Shown here: positions 29,202 to 38,224 of the stretch, piece after piece
How positions within the stretch are numbered: position 1 is the first letter of the stretch
How the letters are laid out: the number at the start of each line of letters is the position of its first letter
NCBI GenBank assembly: GCA_020199835.1
Contig: JAIVJV010000009.1
Location: 744,001-808,000, forward strand
Source: Acidobacteriota bacterium
Lineage (GTDB): Bacteria; Acidobacteriota; Blastocatellia; Pyrinomonadales; Pyrinomonadaceae
Direction: 5' to 3'
Length of the DNA stretch: 64,000 nucleotides
The notes under the pieces: model-generated
What the model was told of the DNA's origin: nothing
Seen by the model: the letters and a program-made list of their open reading frames with translations, nothing else
Database searches by the model: none
Program-made: the position numbers and the translations under genes

Positions 29202-30938
29202 TTCCTCGCTGAATAGCTCTTTAGCGGCGTTGTAAATCTTTGCGATCTTTGCTTCAGATAGGTCAGACGAAGCAAAAACCTTAATACTGTATCGTTCAAT
29301 TGCGATATGTTTTAGGACTCCTTCCCAGTATCCTCTCAATCGATCTAGCTTGTCGAACGATGAACCGCTGGGAGACAGAATTCTTATCTCGTCAAACTTA
29401 GGTGTTGGTACGATCTCGCTTGGAACTGTAATAATCACTTTCCAACTCTCTTCACCTAGTTCCGCTTCTTCTGCCAATCTCTCTTCCCATTGTCTGGGCT
29501 GGTCTAGATGCTGGTCCTTCCAATTAAGACTATGTTGCTCCCAGTTCTCAATCTTAGGATTAGGCTTCAGAGGTACCTCTTGCTCCTCACGAAGTATTTC
29601 GTTACTTGGTGGCTGTGGTTGAGCTGACTTGCTTTCGCTTTTTGTCTTACTCTCTTGATAAGCCTTAAATCTATTTGGCTGGATTGAGAATACTTCTTGA
29701 AAAGGCTCATTTCTCAGAATAGCGTAAGCATAATTTCGCGCAATATCGTTCTTATCTGAGAACTTGATCAACATTCTCAAGAGTTCTTCATCCGTTAGCA
29801 ACATCAGATCTTCAATACCGACGTTCTCGTTTTTTCTTCTGAACTCCTCAACGGCTTTTGTGAGCATGCGTTCAGCAAGAACTTTTTTTGGATGCTCATA
29901 ACAGTTTAGGTACATGCTATCTCTCGCATATAGCATATGAGTTATATAGGGAATGGCGCTTCGCTCAAACGTTAATAATATTTGCCTAGTTATTCGACCG
30001 TCTTCTTCATTGATGACTCCTTCGAACGGAATCATCCTTTCGATCAGCGCGTCGATATTAATTGCTCCAATTGATAAGCCTGTCATGTGAGCATCACGAA
30101 CGAGATAGTCCATTCTGTCTATATCGAGTGGCGAGTCGATAAGATTGTTTATTAGAGTTTCGTAACCTTCCAGGTCGCTTCCCTCTGTACTTAAAACCCT
30201 TACAACGCCATCAACGTCGATTCCACAGTTTGATATTGTGTTGGATAGATATTTTTGAATGTAATTGATCGCAAAGACCTTATCTGGTGAGCCCTTCTTT
30301 GTTATCGCTTTTACGTATTGATCCAAGCCATGGCCGAATGGTCCATGTCCCAAATCGTGAAGCAACCCTGCGACTTTTGCCTGTAATACGAGATGCCTCT
30401 TTTCTTCTTCTGATAGTTCAATTCGCTTAATTCCATTTGCGCTATAAAGAACTCCTTTGTCAAGAATTCTAGCTGCAGCTTTCTCAGCATTTTTGGCTGC
30501 TCCTAAGGAATGCGAAAGCCTGGTGTGAGTCGCGGCGGGAAAAGTGAGCTGACTAAAGGATAATTGTTTAATATGCCCTAATCGCTGAACCAAAGGGTGC
30601 CTAAAAATCGGTGAGATTTGTTCCTCGACTAAGACCTGTCTATATATAGGATCATCAACGTAAATCGTTTCTGTTGTAACTGAACTATCGTACCATTCGG
30701 TCCATAGGTCTCTATTCTCTTTTAGGACGAGATCAATTCTCCCTGGGCGATCTCCTCGAACCTGATCTTCAATCTGTTTCAGTTTTTGAATTTGCTCGAT
30801 CTTATCTTGGAGTTGGCCCGTAAGCTCCACACACTGGCGCTCCTTTTCGCGGAACTTTTCGTTAGCTGCATTAATGCGAAGATCTGCCTCTGCCAAGCCA
30901 GCCTGCTTTAATATCTCCTCGCAATTTATCTCATCCAT
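29190..30938 (-). CDS. SAMHD1/dGTPase-like HD-domain phosphohydrolase
   Basis: A 582-residue protein. An N-terminal coiled coil (about 20-65) is followed by an HD domain: IFRHPLVQRLGHIKQLSFSQ, then His143 in HTRLSHSLG, the HD pair His194-Asp195 in LLHDLGHGPFGH, and Asp274 in DIDRMDYLVRD. The order and spacing match SAMHD1-type dNTP triphosphohydrolases, which bind one metal through H..HD..D. The C-terminal 200 residues contain a Pro/Gln/Glu-rich linker and a small alpha/beta domain. Its upstream partner, a membrane protein, overlaps it by 8 bp. As cargo of a mobile element, depletion of nucleotides during phage infection is a reasonable guess, not shown. Confidence 0.8.
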   Translation of the reverse strand: MDEINCEEILKQAGLAEADLRINAANEKFREKERQCVELTGQLQDKIEQIQKLKQIEDQVRGDRPGRIDLVLKENRDLWTEWYDSSVTTETIYVDDPIYRQVLVEEQISPIFRHPLVQRLGHIKQLSFSQLTFPAATHTRLSHSLGAAKNAEKAAARILDKGVLYSANGIKRIELSEEEKRHLVLQAKVAGLLHDLGHGPFGHGLDQYVKAITKKGSPDKVFAINYIQKYLSNTISNCGIDVDGVVRVLSTEGSDLEGYETLINNLIDSPLDIDRMDYLVRDAHMTGLSIGAINIDALIERMIPFEGVINEEDGRITRQILLTFERSAIPYITHMLYARDSMYLNCYEHPKKVLAERMLTKAVEEFRRKNENVGIEDLMLLTDEELLRMLIKFSDKNDIARNYAYAILRNEPFQEVFSIQPNRFKAYQESKTKSESKSAQPQPPSNEILREEQEVPLKPNPKIENWEQHSLNWKDQHLDQPRQWEERLAEEAELGEESWKVIITVPSEIVPTPKFDEIRILSPSGSSFDKLDRLRGYWEGVLKHIAIERYSIKVFASSDLSEAKIAKIYNAAKELFSEESSG

Positions 30939-31317
30939 GTGATTTGAATCTCCAAATGCAGTCAGAAAGCATTTCCGCTGCTTCTTTCATAACAAGATCG
31001 TCCTCGTCAACAGTAGGAAATAACTCCGCGTTTCGATCGTAGAGTCGTATCACTAGCTCCTTTGCTAACAGAACAGCTTTCTCTCGGAGTAGCTCCTTAC
31101 CGAAGATCCTAATAAGCCAGCCATTGAAATCGTTGAAATATGGATTCAGAGCGAGCCACAGAATGACTGTAAAAGCCAAAAGAATTACTAGATGGACCGT
31201 TGTTAGTAGTTGTCCGAAGGGAGTTACTACGGCGGTGCTCAATAGAGTAGCCAGAAGGCCACTGACGCTAACAATGTAAGGTCTCGCATTTGATCGCTTC
31301 TTACAGTAAATAGCCAT
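30931..31317 (-). CDS. Small membrane protein, operon partner of the HD phosphohydrolase
   Basis: A 128-residue protein. Two closely spaced helices (SVSGLLATLLSTAVVTPFG and VHLVILLAFTVILWLAL) are followed by a soluble helical C-terminal domain (NDFNGWLIRIFGKELLREKAVLLAKELVIRL and on). Its last codons overlap the start of the HD gene by 8 bp, so the two are translationally coupled. It may anchor the hydrolase at the membrane or act as a sensor or effector. No family is recognised. It is the last gene before the right attachment site of element A. Confidence 0.62.
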   Translation of the reverse strand: MAIYCKKRSNARPYIVSVSGLLATLLSTAVVTPFGQLLTTVHLVILLAFTVILWLALNPYFNDFNGWLIRIFGKELLREKAVLLAKELVIRLYDRNAELFPTVDEDDLVMKEAAEMLSDCIWRFKSHG

Positions 31318-31450
31318 AGAGGAAAAGGCTGGAGAGTAAAGACCCGAGAGCTTATATCACAATTTGCAAGAAGAAATGCGGCTAAATGCCGTTGCGGGGG
31401 CTGTGCAAGATCACGAAAACGAGTGGTCGAATTTGGCATCACGCACACTG

Positions 31451-31464
31451 TTGGCACACAACTG
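31451..31464 (+). repeat. Arm-type repeat, right end of element A
   Basis: TTGGCACACAACTG, identical to 18894-18907 and in the same orientation, 80 bp from the core at 31544-31554. Confidence 0.5.
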
Positions 31465-31507
31465 CTTGAACAACCAGAGCGAATTCTATGTAATCTATTG
31501 ATTAGAT

Positions 31508-31583
31508 TGGTGGAGCCGAGGGGGATCGAACCCCTGACCTCATGACTGCCAGTCATGCGCTCTCCCAGCTGAGCTACGGCCCC
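31508..31583 (-). tRNA. tRNA-Ala with anticodon GGC
   Basis: A complete 76-base cloverleaf on the minus strand: acceptor GGGGCCG pairing with CGGCTCC, D arm GCTC-AGCTGGGA-GAGC, anticodon arm CATGA-CTGGCAG-TCATG with GGC at the anticodon, T arm AGGGG-TTCGATC-CCCCT, and an encoded CCA. It is the integration target of element A: its 3' half is duplicated at 18713 and its 5' half at 42419. The gene is intact, so decoding should be preserved. Upstream DNA (31584-31665) is only about 82 percent like the region beyond the orphan 5' half, so the promoter may have been replaced (inference). Confidence 0.95.
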
Positions 31584-31645
31584 ATACAGAATGAGTGATT
31601 GCTGGTAAATGCTTGGTGCAGACTAGCCTAGCGTTTTGCGTTGAG

Positions 31646-31840
31646 TCAAGCAACGGCGTGATTCTGCGCAGTTGCATTTACTCTTGTGGCCAAATTGTGG
31701 CCACGTGAGCTCAACATCGCTGCTTGAACAGCTTCTCGCTTGTTCCTTTCAGTCGCTCGAACGTACCGCTGAGTTGTTCGAACATTGCTGTGACCCAAAG
31801 CGCCGCGATCCAGTGATGGGGGTGTGCTACTGTGAAATAC
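31646..31840 (-). pseudogene. C-terminal remnant of a tyrosine recombinase
   Basis: A stop-bounded minus-strand frame of about 64 codons reads ALGHSNVRTTQRYVRAT, then ERNKREAVQAAML. This is the last catalytic box of a phage-type integrase: the LGH motif and the nucleophile Tyr in TTQRYV. The Arg and HxxR boxes are missing upstream; the frame begins at a stop (31841-31843). Its end runs into the tRNA-flank repeat and overlaps the arm-type site at 31684, as expected of an integrase gene beside its own attachment site. It differs clearly from the complete integrase of element A (TLDTYSHV). Confidence 0.72.
31684..31702 (+). repeat. Arm-type repeat, left end of element B
   Basis: TTGTGGCCAAATTGTGGCC contains a direct tandem of TTGTGGCC and is identical to 42277-42295 in the same orientation. 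It lies 130 bp from the left core. Confidence 0.5.
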
Positions 31841-32269
31841 TCAACGCGACTAAACTCCGTGAGCTAAAATGAATTGGACACAACTCTCAAGTCGGAAGTA
31901 AATCGAAAACTGTTAATGGAACTTTTAACGTAGCCGTCGAAAGTCCCAGGAAGGAATAGGATTTAGATCAATCCAGAGCCCGATTTTTGCTGCTCGTGCA
32001 TCATTTTGAGCATTAGCATACAGTTGTCCATCCGGAGGAGTCTGCTCGCCTTGGTAATCTTTGTAATGCCATGCTATCCCAGCCCTGATCTGCTCGAGAC
32101 AAGCCCGAGCGCCACGACCTGCTGGAGCTCATCGACGATCGCCGGAAGCACAGAAGAAAATTCCTTTTTGTGTTCTTTGTGCTTTTTCGTGGCCTGACTT
32201 TATAAGGTTTTGAGGCAGGCCCGACACGTTTCACGCCTGCCGATCATCTCCATTAGAGGCTTATTCAAT
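31841..32269. other. 430-bp gap before the toxin operon
   Basis: No intact gene. A plus-strand frame at 32089-32205 contains KPERHDLLELIDDR, which resembles a short stretch of IS21 IstB-type ATPases and may be insertion-sequence debris. The promoter of the toxin operon should lie here, but no clear -35/-10 pair was identified. Confidence 0.35.
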
Positions 32270-35200
32270 ATGGCCGACAACAAGTCGCCGCTCTCGAACG
32301 AATTACTCTCGACGCCCAGAGGCGGCGGGTCCGTAACCGGTTTGGGTGAGGCTTTTCAACCTAACCTCAATCTCGGCACCGGCTCGTACGTCGTCCCGAT
32401 CGAATTGCCAAAAGGCTTTCGCCAGCGCACTCCCACCTTGTCGCTAAGTTATAGCACCGCTGGTCCACAGGGTGTTCTCGGCATGGGTTGGGCACTCCCG
32501 ATCCGCGGAATTCGTCGCTCCACCTCCGGACGCGCGCCCACGTATACCGACGCCGACGCCTTTCTGCTCGACGGCGCGCCTCTCGTGCACATGGGAGACG
32601 GACGTTACCGGCCGCGAATTGATGAAGGGCAGCGTCGCGTCCGTCGTCTCGCTGAAGGGTGGGAGGTGACGGAAAGAGATGGTACAACCCTCGTGCTGGG
32701 TGTTACGCCCGAAGCACGCGAGCATGGTCCAGAAGGCCTCACAAATCCGCTGTCATGGCTCGTCGAGGAAGAGCGCGACACAACCGGCAACCGTGTTCGA
32801 TACAGGTACCTGCACGATCGTGGAGCCGTATATCTTCAAAGCGTCGAGTATGCGATCTACCGCATAACGTTACACTACGAAGAGCGCCCTGATGTGTTCA
32901 CCGATCGGACTGCCGGGTTTGCGCAACAGACGCGTCTGCGTTGCGCGCGCATCGAGCTGCACCGCACGGATATCGAACCATCGCTATTGCGCGAGTATCG
33001 CTTTGAGTTTGTCCAGTCAGCGCTGTCGGGACATTCGTTGCTCGCCACCGTCACGCTAACCGGCTTTGCCTACGATCGCGGCGAGGACGGCACGCAGGTT
33101 CGGCGTGAGAGCGCGCCGTCTCTGAAATTTGAATACACTGCGTTCGAACCTCACAACCGCGAGCTGTTGACGTTCGATGCCCAGGCGGACGTTCCCCCGA
33201 TTCCCGGAACCATCGCGACCGAGGTAGTTGATCTCGAGGGCAACGGCTTACCGGGAATCCTCCAGGCAACTTCGACGTCACACCGCTACTGGTCCAACCG
33301 CGGCGGCGGCTGGCGAGCTTCACAACGTGTTCGCTCATTCCCGCGAGCGACTTCACTCGATCGCGACGAAGTAAGACTTGCGGATATGAATGGCGACGCG
33401 CGAGTCGATCTGCTGATCGCCGAGGGAACTACCGCCTCGTACTATCCCGCCGGCGATGATTCGGTCACCTGGGGTCCGCCTGTCTTCTCGAGACAAGTGC
33501 CGCAGTTTCGCGCCTCGGAGCCGGGCGTTCGATTCCTCGACGCCGACGGCGACTCAGTCGTCGATGCAGTGCGAACAAGCCGCCGGCATCTAACCGTCTT
33601 TCGACACGACGCAACGCGTGGCTGGACTGACATTCCACGCGCCGTGCCGCGTCGTCGAGACGATCCAACATTTGCCGACCTCGACTTCCGCGATCCGCGA
33701 GTGCGTATGGCCGACATGACTGGCGACGGGCGTATGGATTGGGTTCGCGTTTTCGCGCGCGCCGTCGAAGTTTGGCCCACCCGTGGCGAGCTGCGCTGGG
33801 ACGATCGTCAGATTATGGCCATTCCCGAACCTCATCCGGAAAGATTTCAGGTTCAGCGATGTTTCCTTGCCGACCTTGACGGTGATGGCCGCGCCGATCT
33901 GCTGTACCTCAACGGCCGAAAAATCTTCATCTGGATGAATCGTGGCGCGGATAATTTCGCGTCACCTGTAATCATCGAAAACCTGCCGGTCGCGGATGTC
34001 AATTCAATGCGTGTCGGCGACTTTCTCGGTCACGGAACTACCGGATTATTGTTCTCGTCTCGCACGTCGTTGCGGCGGGGCAGGGCGCTGCGTTATGTGG
34101 AGTTCAATCGAGGCGTAAAACCGTATCTCCTGTCGCGGATCGATAACGGCGTCGGCGGCACCACACAAATTCAATACGGCTATTCGACTGATCACTTTCG
34201 TCGAGATCGCGATCGAGGTACGCCGTGGTCCACTTCGTTGCCATTTCCCGTGCCCGTCGTGGACCGCTATGTCAGAACGGACGTTACGACAGGCACCAGT
34301 CTCGAGACCGAGATCCGTTATCACGACGGACACTTTGATCCCAGACGCCGCAAGTTCATCGGCTTCATGGTCGTCGAGACGATCGAACGATCAGGACAGG
34401 CAGCAGACGCGCGTCTCACTCGTCACACATATCTCAAGGGTGAGCGCGCCGATGCACCGGAGTTACCACTGGACCACGTCGCCGTCCTCTCCGGTAAGCC
34501 GCTGCGAACCGAGCTGTTTGGACTCGACGGTACCGCGGTGCAGGATCGAGCTTTTCGACACGAAACGTGCACCTGGACCGTTCTCACACCCGAAACAGGC
34601 GAAGACGGAACGCCGATCCTCGTTCCTCAACTCAGCCGCCGGCGAGTGGAGCAACTGGAGCGCGAGGAGACTGGCCGTGTTCAAGAATGGGAATTCGAAT
34701 ACGACGCCTTCGGCAACGTCACGCGGGAACGCCGTCGTGGAACGGGAGGTGCGACCGCGGCCCCCGGCTTGTTCATTCAGACTGAGATCACTTACGCGCT
34801 GAACACCGATAGATGGATCGTCAACCTGATTGCCGAGCGGAAGGTTAGCGGCGCGGACGGTGAGACTCTCGCGCTCGAGCGTTTCTTTTACGACGGACCA
34901 GACTCAAACGGACTTCCGATTGGCGAGAGCGAGGCGGGACTGCTGCGACGGCACTCGCGTCTCGCGTTCACCGACGCGATCCGGCAGCAACTCTATCCGG
35001 ACCTACCGGAGGCGCGTTTCGTCGAGCTTGGCTATCGACGTGAAGTTGAAGACGGTGTCGCCGCGTACTGGATTGACGAACGCCGTGTGGACTACAACGC
35101 AAACGGCAACATGATTCGCGCGTTGGAACAACTCGGGCAGCCTGCCGAGTTTGAATATGACGCAACCGGTCTCTTCCCGGAACGCGTTACCAATGCGATC

Positions 35201-38197
35201 GGACACACACGGCGAGCAACGTACGATCCCTGGCTCGGAACGATCGCCACCCTCACGCATTTTGACGGTAACCGCGATCAGTATTTTTATACGCCCCTCG
35301 GCCACGTTGCGAAGGAAGTCAGATCGGGCGATACGGAAGAATTTCCGACAGTTCAGTTTGAGTACCGCTTCGACCAGTTGCCGATATCAACCGTGATGGA
35401 GAGGCGGCGGCGCTCAGGTCAAGATGGCGTGCAGAGAAGCGTTGTGTATTACGACGGGCTCGGAGAAGAACTTCAGCGGCGAGCGCAGGCGGAGAACGAT
35501 CGCTTTGCCGTCGATGGTTTTGCGATTCGCAACCCTCGCGGTGATGTCGTGCGAAAAGAAGCGGCTTTCATGTCGCCGTCGGAAGCATTTGATCTGGAGG
35601 AGCGATCCGCCGATGAGTCGCCCTTCATCATGCACTACGACGCACTCTCGCGCGTCGTCAGCATGACCCGCGACGGTGGTCACGAACTGCGCGTCGTTTA
35701 CGATTCCGACGGCGCCACTTTCTTCGATCCCGAAGACACTGATAGCACTTCACCAAACTTCGAAACTCCGACTAGCGAATTCGTCGACGCGTGGGACCAC
35801 ACCGTAGCGGTCGTCGAGTCTGGCGGCGACGCGGCGTTGCGAACGGAGTTTCACCGCAACGTATTCGGGCAGGTCGAACGCGTCATTGATGCCGGCGGCT
35901 CATTTCGCGTCTCGTACGACTACGACTTACTTCAGCGCAAAGTGCACGTTGAACATGCGGACGCGGGCGCGCGCACGTTTCTTTTCAATGCACGCGGACA
36001 GATGGTGCGCTACATCGATGCCCGGGGTCAGAACGTCAGTTGGACCTTCGATCCACTCGGACGCATTCTGGAAGTCCGAGAGCAGAACGAGTTGAAGGAG
36101 CGCTATGAGTACGACGCAGGCGCGGGTGACAACGTTACCGGACGTTTGGCCAGGGTCACTGACGAAGCCGGCTCGACCGCCTACAGCTACGACGTTCGCG
36201 GACGTGTCGCACAAGCAACACGGTCATTCGAGGGAAGTGCGGAGGCGTTTGTGTTCCGCACCGCCTACGATCCTGACGGTCGTATTTTGAGTCTCACCTA
36301 TCCCGATGGACATGAAGTTTCGTACGACTACAACGCGCGTGGTTTGGTCGATCGCGTCAGCGGACTGTTCAATCGGGTCGAGTACGACGCGCGCGGACGC
36401 CGCACAAAGGTAACTTACGACATCGGTGTTACCGAGCGATTCACATACTACGCCGACCTCGGCACGCCTGAGACCCACCGCGTTCAAAGAACCGCGAGCG
36501 GCCTCCTGCTCTACGGTCGTCGCTACGAATACAGCCGCGCGTTGCACGTGACCTCCGCACAGGATCTGCGTGTTGCTTCGCCCGACTACACGCCGGTCAA
36601 CAGAAACTACGCCTACGATCATCTGTGTCGGCTGCGACGCGCGAGTGGAACGGGTGACACTCACGATTACTCGTACGACGCTATCGACAATCTCACCCTC
36701 AATGGTGAGCTTGGACCACAGCAACTCGATTACGACGGAACGCAGATTCGTGGTCCAATCAACGCCGGCGTTACCGACGTCCAGTACGGACACGACGCGA
36801 ACGGGTGCATGATCCGCCGTCCGAGTCAGAGCCTCGCATTCGATGCGCGCCAGTTGCTCCGTTCCGTCGAACGCGACGACGGCATGACGGTCTCGTTTGC
36901 TTACGACCATGTGGGCCGGCGCATTCGCAAACGTGTAACGGAGCAGGAAGTAACAAGAGACACGCTTTATATCGGAGAGATTTTCGAAGTCCACCCGGAC
37001 GCGAGCAGGCGCCGCTTCGTAACTGATCCTAAAACCGAGACGCGTCTCGTTACGGTGAACGGCAACAGCGCTACGCTCATTGTCGCCGACACTCAGGGAA
37101 GCATCGTTCTCGGTGTGACTGAAAACGGCAACGAAGCGGGCCGCAGAGTCTACAGCGCACACGGTCGTACCGCGGCGTTGAGCGGTGCCACCGCGGATCT
37201 CGGATTCGGCGGTCGCATACTCGACAATGAAACCGGGCTTTACTACTTCAGGCGGCGCTATTTCGATCCCGATATCGGACAATTCATCTCGCCCGACATC
37301 ATCGCCGTATTCAGGGCCGACGAACTCGTGCAAAGACCACGTTCGCTGCACCCATACGCGTACGGCAACAACAGCCCTGTCACATTCATCGACCCATTCG
37401 GCCTTATGTCGATCAGTTTCTGGGAAGGGGCGCTCCTCGTGCTGCTGGTTGCCGCCGCGGTGACGCTGACGATCCTTTCGGCTGGAGCACTGGCCCCTGT
37501 ACTCGGCGTGGCAGTCGGGACCATGTACGCGATCGCCGCGGGCGCACTCGCGGCCGGTGTAATCGCTGGCGCGATCATCGGTGGCATTCAGGGAGGCTGG
37601 GAAGGTGCACTCGTCGGCTCGCTACTCGGGCTGAGCATTGTGGCTACCGTATTTATCGGAGCATGGACATACGGTGTCTTCTTCGGTTTAGGCGCCACCG
37701 CCGGCTTCGCCATTGCCGGCACACTCGGTGGTATTCAGGCCGCCGCCTTCATTCCCGCGGTTCGCCAGAACGATGTCTACAAGGGAATCCTCGGTTGGAC
37801 CAGTTGGTTGAACCCATGGGCGTGGCCCGGGATCGCGATCGGCGCCGGCTTTTTTATCGTCGACTTCTTCGCCACGTTGATCGGACGCGGCGAACTTCCC
37901 GACTACGATATCGAAGGGCGATACGGGATGATAGTGACGCGCAATTCGGTTCTCGATGACACCATCAGCAATCGCGGATACAACTGGGGAACGTTCTCCT
38001 GGATAGGTCCTGACGCGGATTCAGGGACTGTTTCGCATGAAGCAGGGCACGCCCTCAACAACGCACTGTTCGGGCTATTTCAGGGCTCCCGCATTGGAGC
38101 CGAAACTGCCAATGAATCCCTGTGGGAAAACCTGGCTGAGACCAACAGGGACCCCATCCGCTTCACGTTCGAGGACCTCGAATGGTGGAGTGGGTAA
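32270..38197 (+). CDS. Tc-toxin TcB-TcC-like fusion (SpvB/TcdB plus Rhs) with zincin-like effector
   Basis: A 1975-residue protein. ATG 32270 (MADNKSPLSNELLSTPRGGG) is preferred to an upstream ATG because AGAGG lies about 10 bases before it and the SpvB domain begins there. Order: SpvB/TcdB N-terminal domain (about 1-320, with GGGSVTGLGEAF and LSYSTAGPQGVLGMGW); FG-GAP-like DxDGDG repeats (about 320-560, for example FLADLDGDGRADLLYLNG); TcdB middle region; YD/Rhs repeats (about 800-1640); Rhs core ending YAYGNNSPVTFIDPFG at 1711. The variable C-terminus (1712-1975) has a long Gly/Ala-rich hydrophobic region, then SHEAGHALNNALFG with HEAGH at 1923-1927, a zinc-metallopeptidase-type motif. The Rhs shell probably encloses this effector. 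A TcA-like gene follows after 27 bp. Confidence 0.9.
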   Translation: MADNKSPLSNELLSTPRGGGSVTGLGEAFQPNLNLGTGSYVVPIELPKGFRQRTPTLSLSYSTAGPQGVLGMGWALPIRGIRRSTSGRAPTYTDADAFLLDGAPLVHMGDGRYRPRIDEGQRRVRRLAEGWEVTERDGTTLVLGVTPEAREHGPEGLTNPLSWLVEEERDTTGNRVRYRYLHDRGAVYLQSVEYAIYRITLHYEERPDVFTDRTAGFAQQTRLRCARIELHRTDIEPSLLREYRFEFVQSALSGHSLLATVTLTGFAYDRGEDGTQVRRESAPSLKFEYTAFEPHNRELLTFDAQADVPPIPGTIATEVVDLEGNGLPGILQATSTSHRYWSNRGGGWRASQRVRSFPRATSLDRDEVRLADMNGDARVDLLIAEGTTASYYPAGDDSVTWGPPVFSRQVPQFRASEPGVRFLDADGDSVVDAVRTSRRHLTVFRHDATRGWTDIPRAVPRRRDDPTFADLDFRDPRVRMADMTGDGRMDWVRVFARAVEVWPTRGELRWDDRQIMAIPEPHPERFQVQRCFLADLDGDGRADLLYLNGRKIFIWMNRGADNFASPVIIENLPVADVNSMRVGDFLGHGTTGLLFSSRTSLRRGRALRYVEFNRGVKPYLLSRIDNGVGGTTQIQYGYSTDHFRRDRDRGTPWSTSLPFPVPVVDRYVRTDVTTGTSLETEIRYHDGHFDPRRRKFIGFMVVETIERSGQAADARLTRHTYLKGERADAPELPLDHVAVLSGKPLRTELFGLDGTAVQDRAFRHETCTWTVLTPETGEDGTPILVPQLSRRRVEQLEREETGRVQEWEFEYDAFGNVTRERRRGTGGATAAPGLFIQTEITYALNTDRWIVNLIAERKVSGADGETLALERFFYDGPDSNGLPIGESEAGLLRRHSRLAFTDAIRQQLYPDLPEARFVELGYRREVEDGVAAYWIDERRVDYNANGNMIRALEQLGQPAEFEYDATGLFPERVTNAIGHTRRATYDPWLGTIATLTHFDGNRDQYFYTPLGHVAKEVRSGDTEEFPTVQFEYRFDQLPISTVMERRRRSGQDGVQRSVVYYDGLGEELQRRAQAENDRFAVDGFAIRNPRGDVVRKEAAFMSPSEAFDLEERSADESPFIMHYDALSRVVSMTRDGGHELRVVYDSDGATFFDPEDTDSTSPNFETPTSEFVDAWDHTVAVVESGGDAALRTEFHRNVFGQVERVIDAGGSFRVSYDYDLLQRKVHVEHADAGARTFLFNARGQMVRYIDARGQNVSWTFDPLGRILEVREQNELKERYEYDAGAGDNVTGRLARVTDEAGSTAYSYDVRGRVAQATRSFEGSAEAFVFRTAYDPDGRILSLTYPDGHEVSYDYNARGLVDRVSGLFNRVEYDARGRRTKVTYDIGVTERFTYYADLGTPETHRVQRTASGLLLYGRRYEYSRALHVTSAQDLRVASPDYTPVNRNYAYDHLCRLRRASGTGDTHDYSYDAIDNLTLNGELGPQQLDYDGTQIRGPINAGVTDVQYGHDANGCMIRRPSQSLAFDARQLLRSVERDDGMTVSFAYDHVGRRIRKRVTEQEVTRDTLYIGEIFEVHPDASRRRFVTDPKTETRLVTVNGNSATLIVADTQGSIVLGVTENGNEAGRRVYSAHGRTAALSGATADLGFGGRILDNETGLYYFRRRYFDPDIGQFISPDIIAVFRADELVQRPRSLHPYAYGNNSPVTFIDPFGLMSISFWEGALLVLLVAAAVTLTILSAGALAPVLGVAVGTMYAIAAGALAAGVIAGAIIGGIQGGWEGALVGSLLGLSIVATVFIGAWTYGVFFGLGATAGFAIAGTLGGIQAAAFIPAVRQNDVYKGILGWTSWLNPWAWPGIAIGAGFFIVDFFATLIGRGELPDYDIEGRYGMIVTRNSVLDDTISNRGYNWGTFSWIGPDADSGTVSHEAGHALNNALFGLFQGSRIGAETANESLWENLAETNRDPIRFTFEDLEWWSG

Positions 38198-38224
38198 ATC
38201 ACACACCAAGAAACGAGCATCACA

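Larger units (their letters stand above)
18759..31554. mobile_element. Integrated element A at tRNA-Ala(GGC), 12.8 kb
   Basis: Bounded by two copies of the 11-bp core inside tRNA-Ala sequence, with the intact tRNA rebuilt at the right end. Contents: tyrosine integrase (26408), excisionase-like HTH protein (23715), primase-helicase (23937), two Xre-type repressors each facing paired operator-like palindromes, small regulators, and cargo at both ends (membrane proteins at left; MerR-type regulator and HD phosphohydrolase with membrane partner at right). Base composition is more AT-rich than the flanks, most clearly at 27.5-31.5 kb. No capsid, tail, relaxase or conjugation genes are seen, so a phage-satellite-like or mobilisable island is the best description (inference). 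Confidence 0.85.

Noticed and set aside
32089..32205. Possible IstB (IS21) ATPase fragment with KPERHDLLELIDDR
   Set aside because: Only about 14 residues resemble the family and no inverted repeats or partner transposase are seen, so it is kept only as a note.
36224..37351. Minus-strand frame of 375 codons inside the Rhs gene
   Set aside because: It is antisense to conserved YD repeats and the Rhs core; no family signal or ribosome-binding site.
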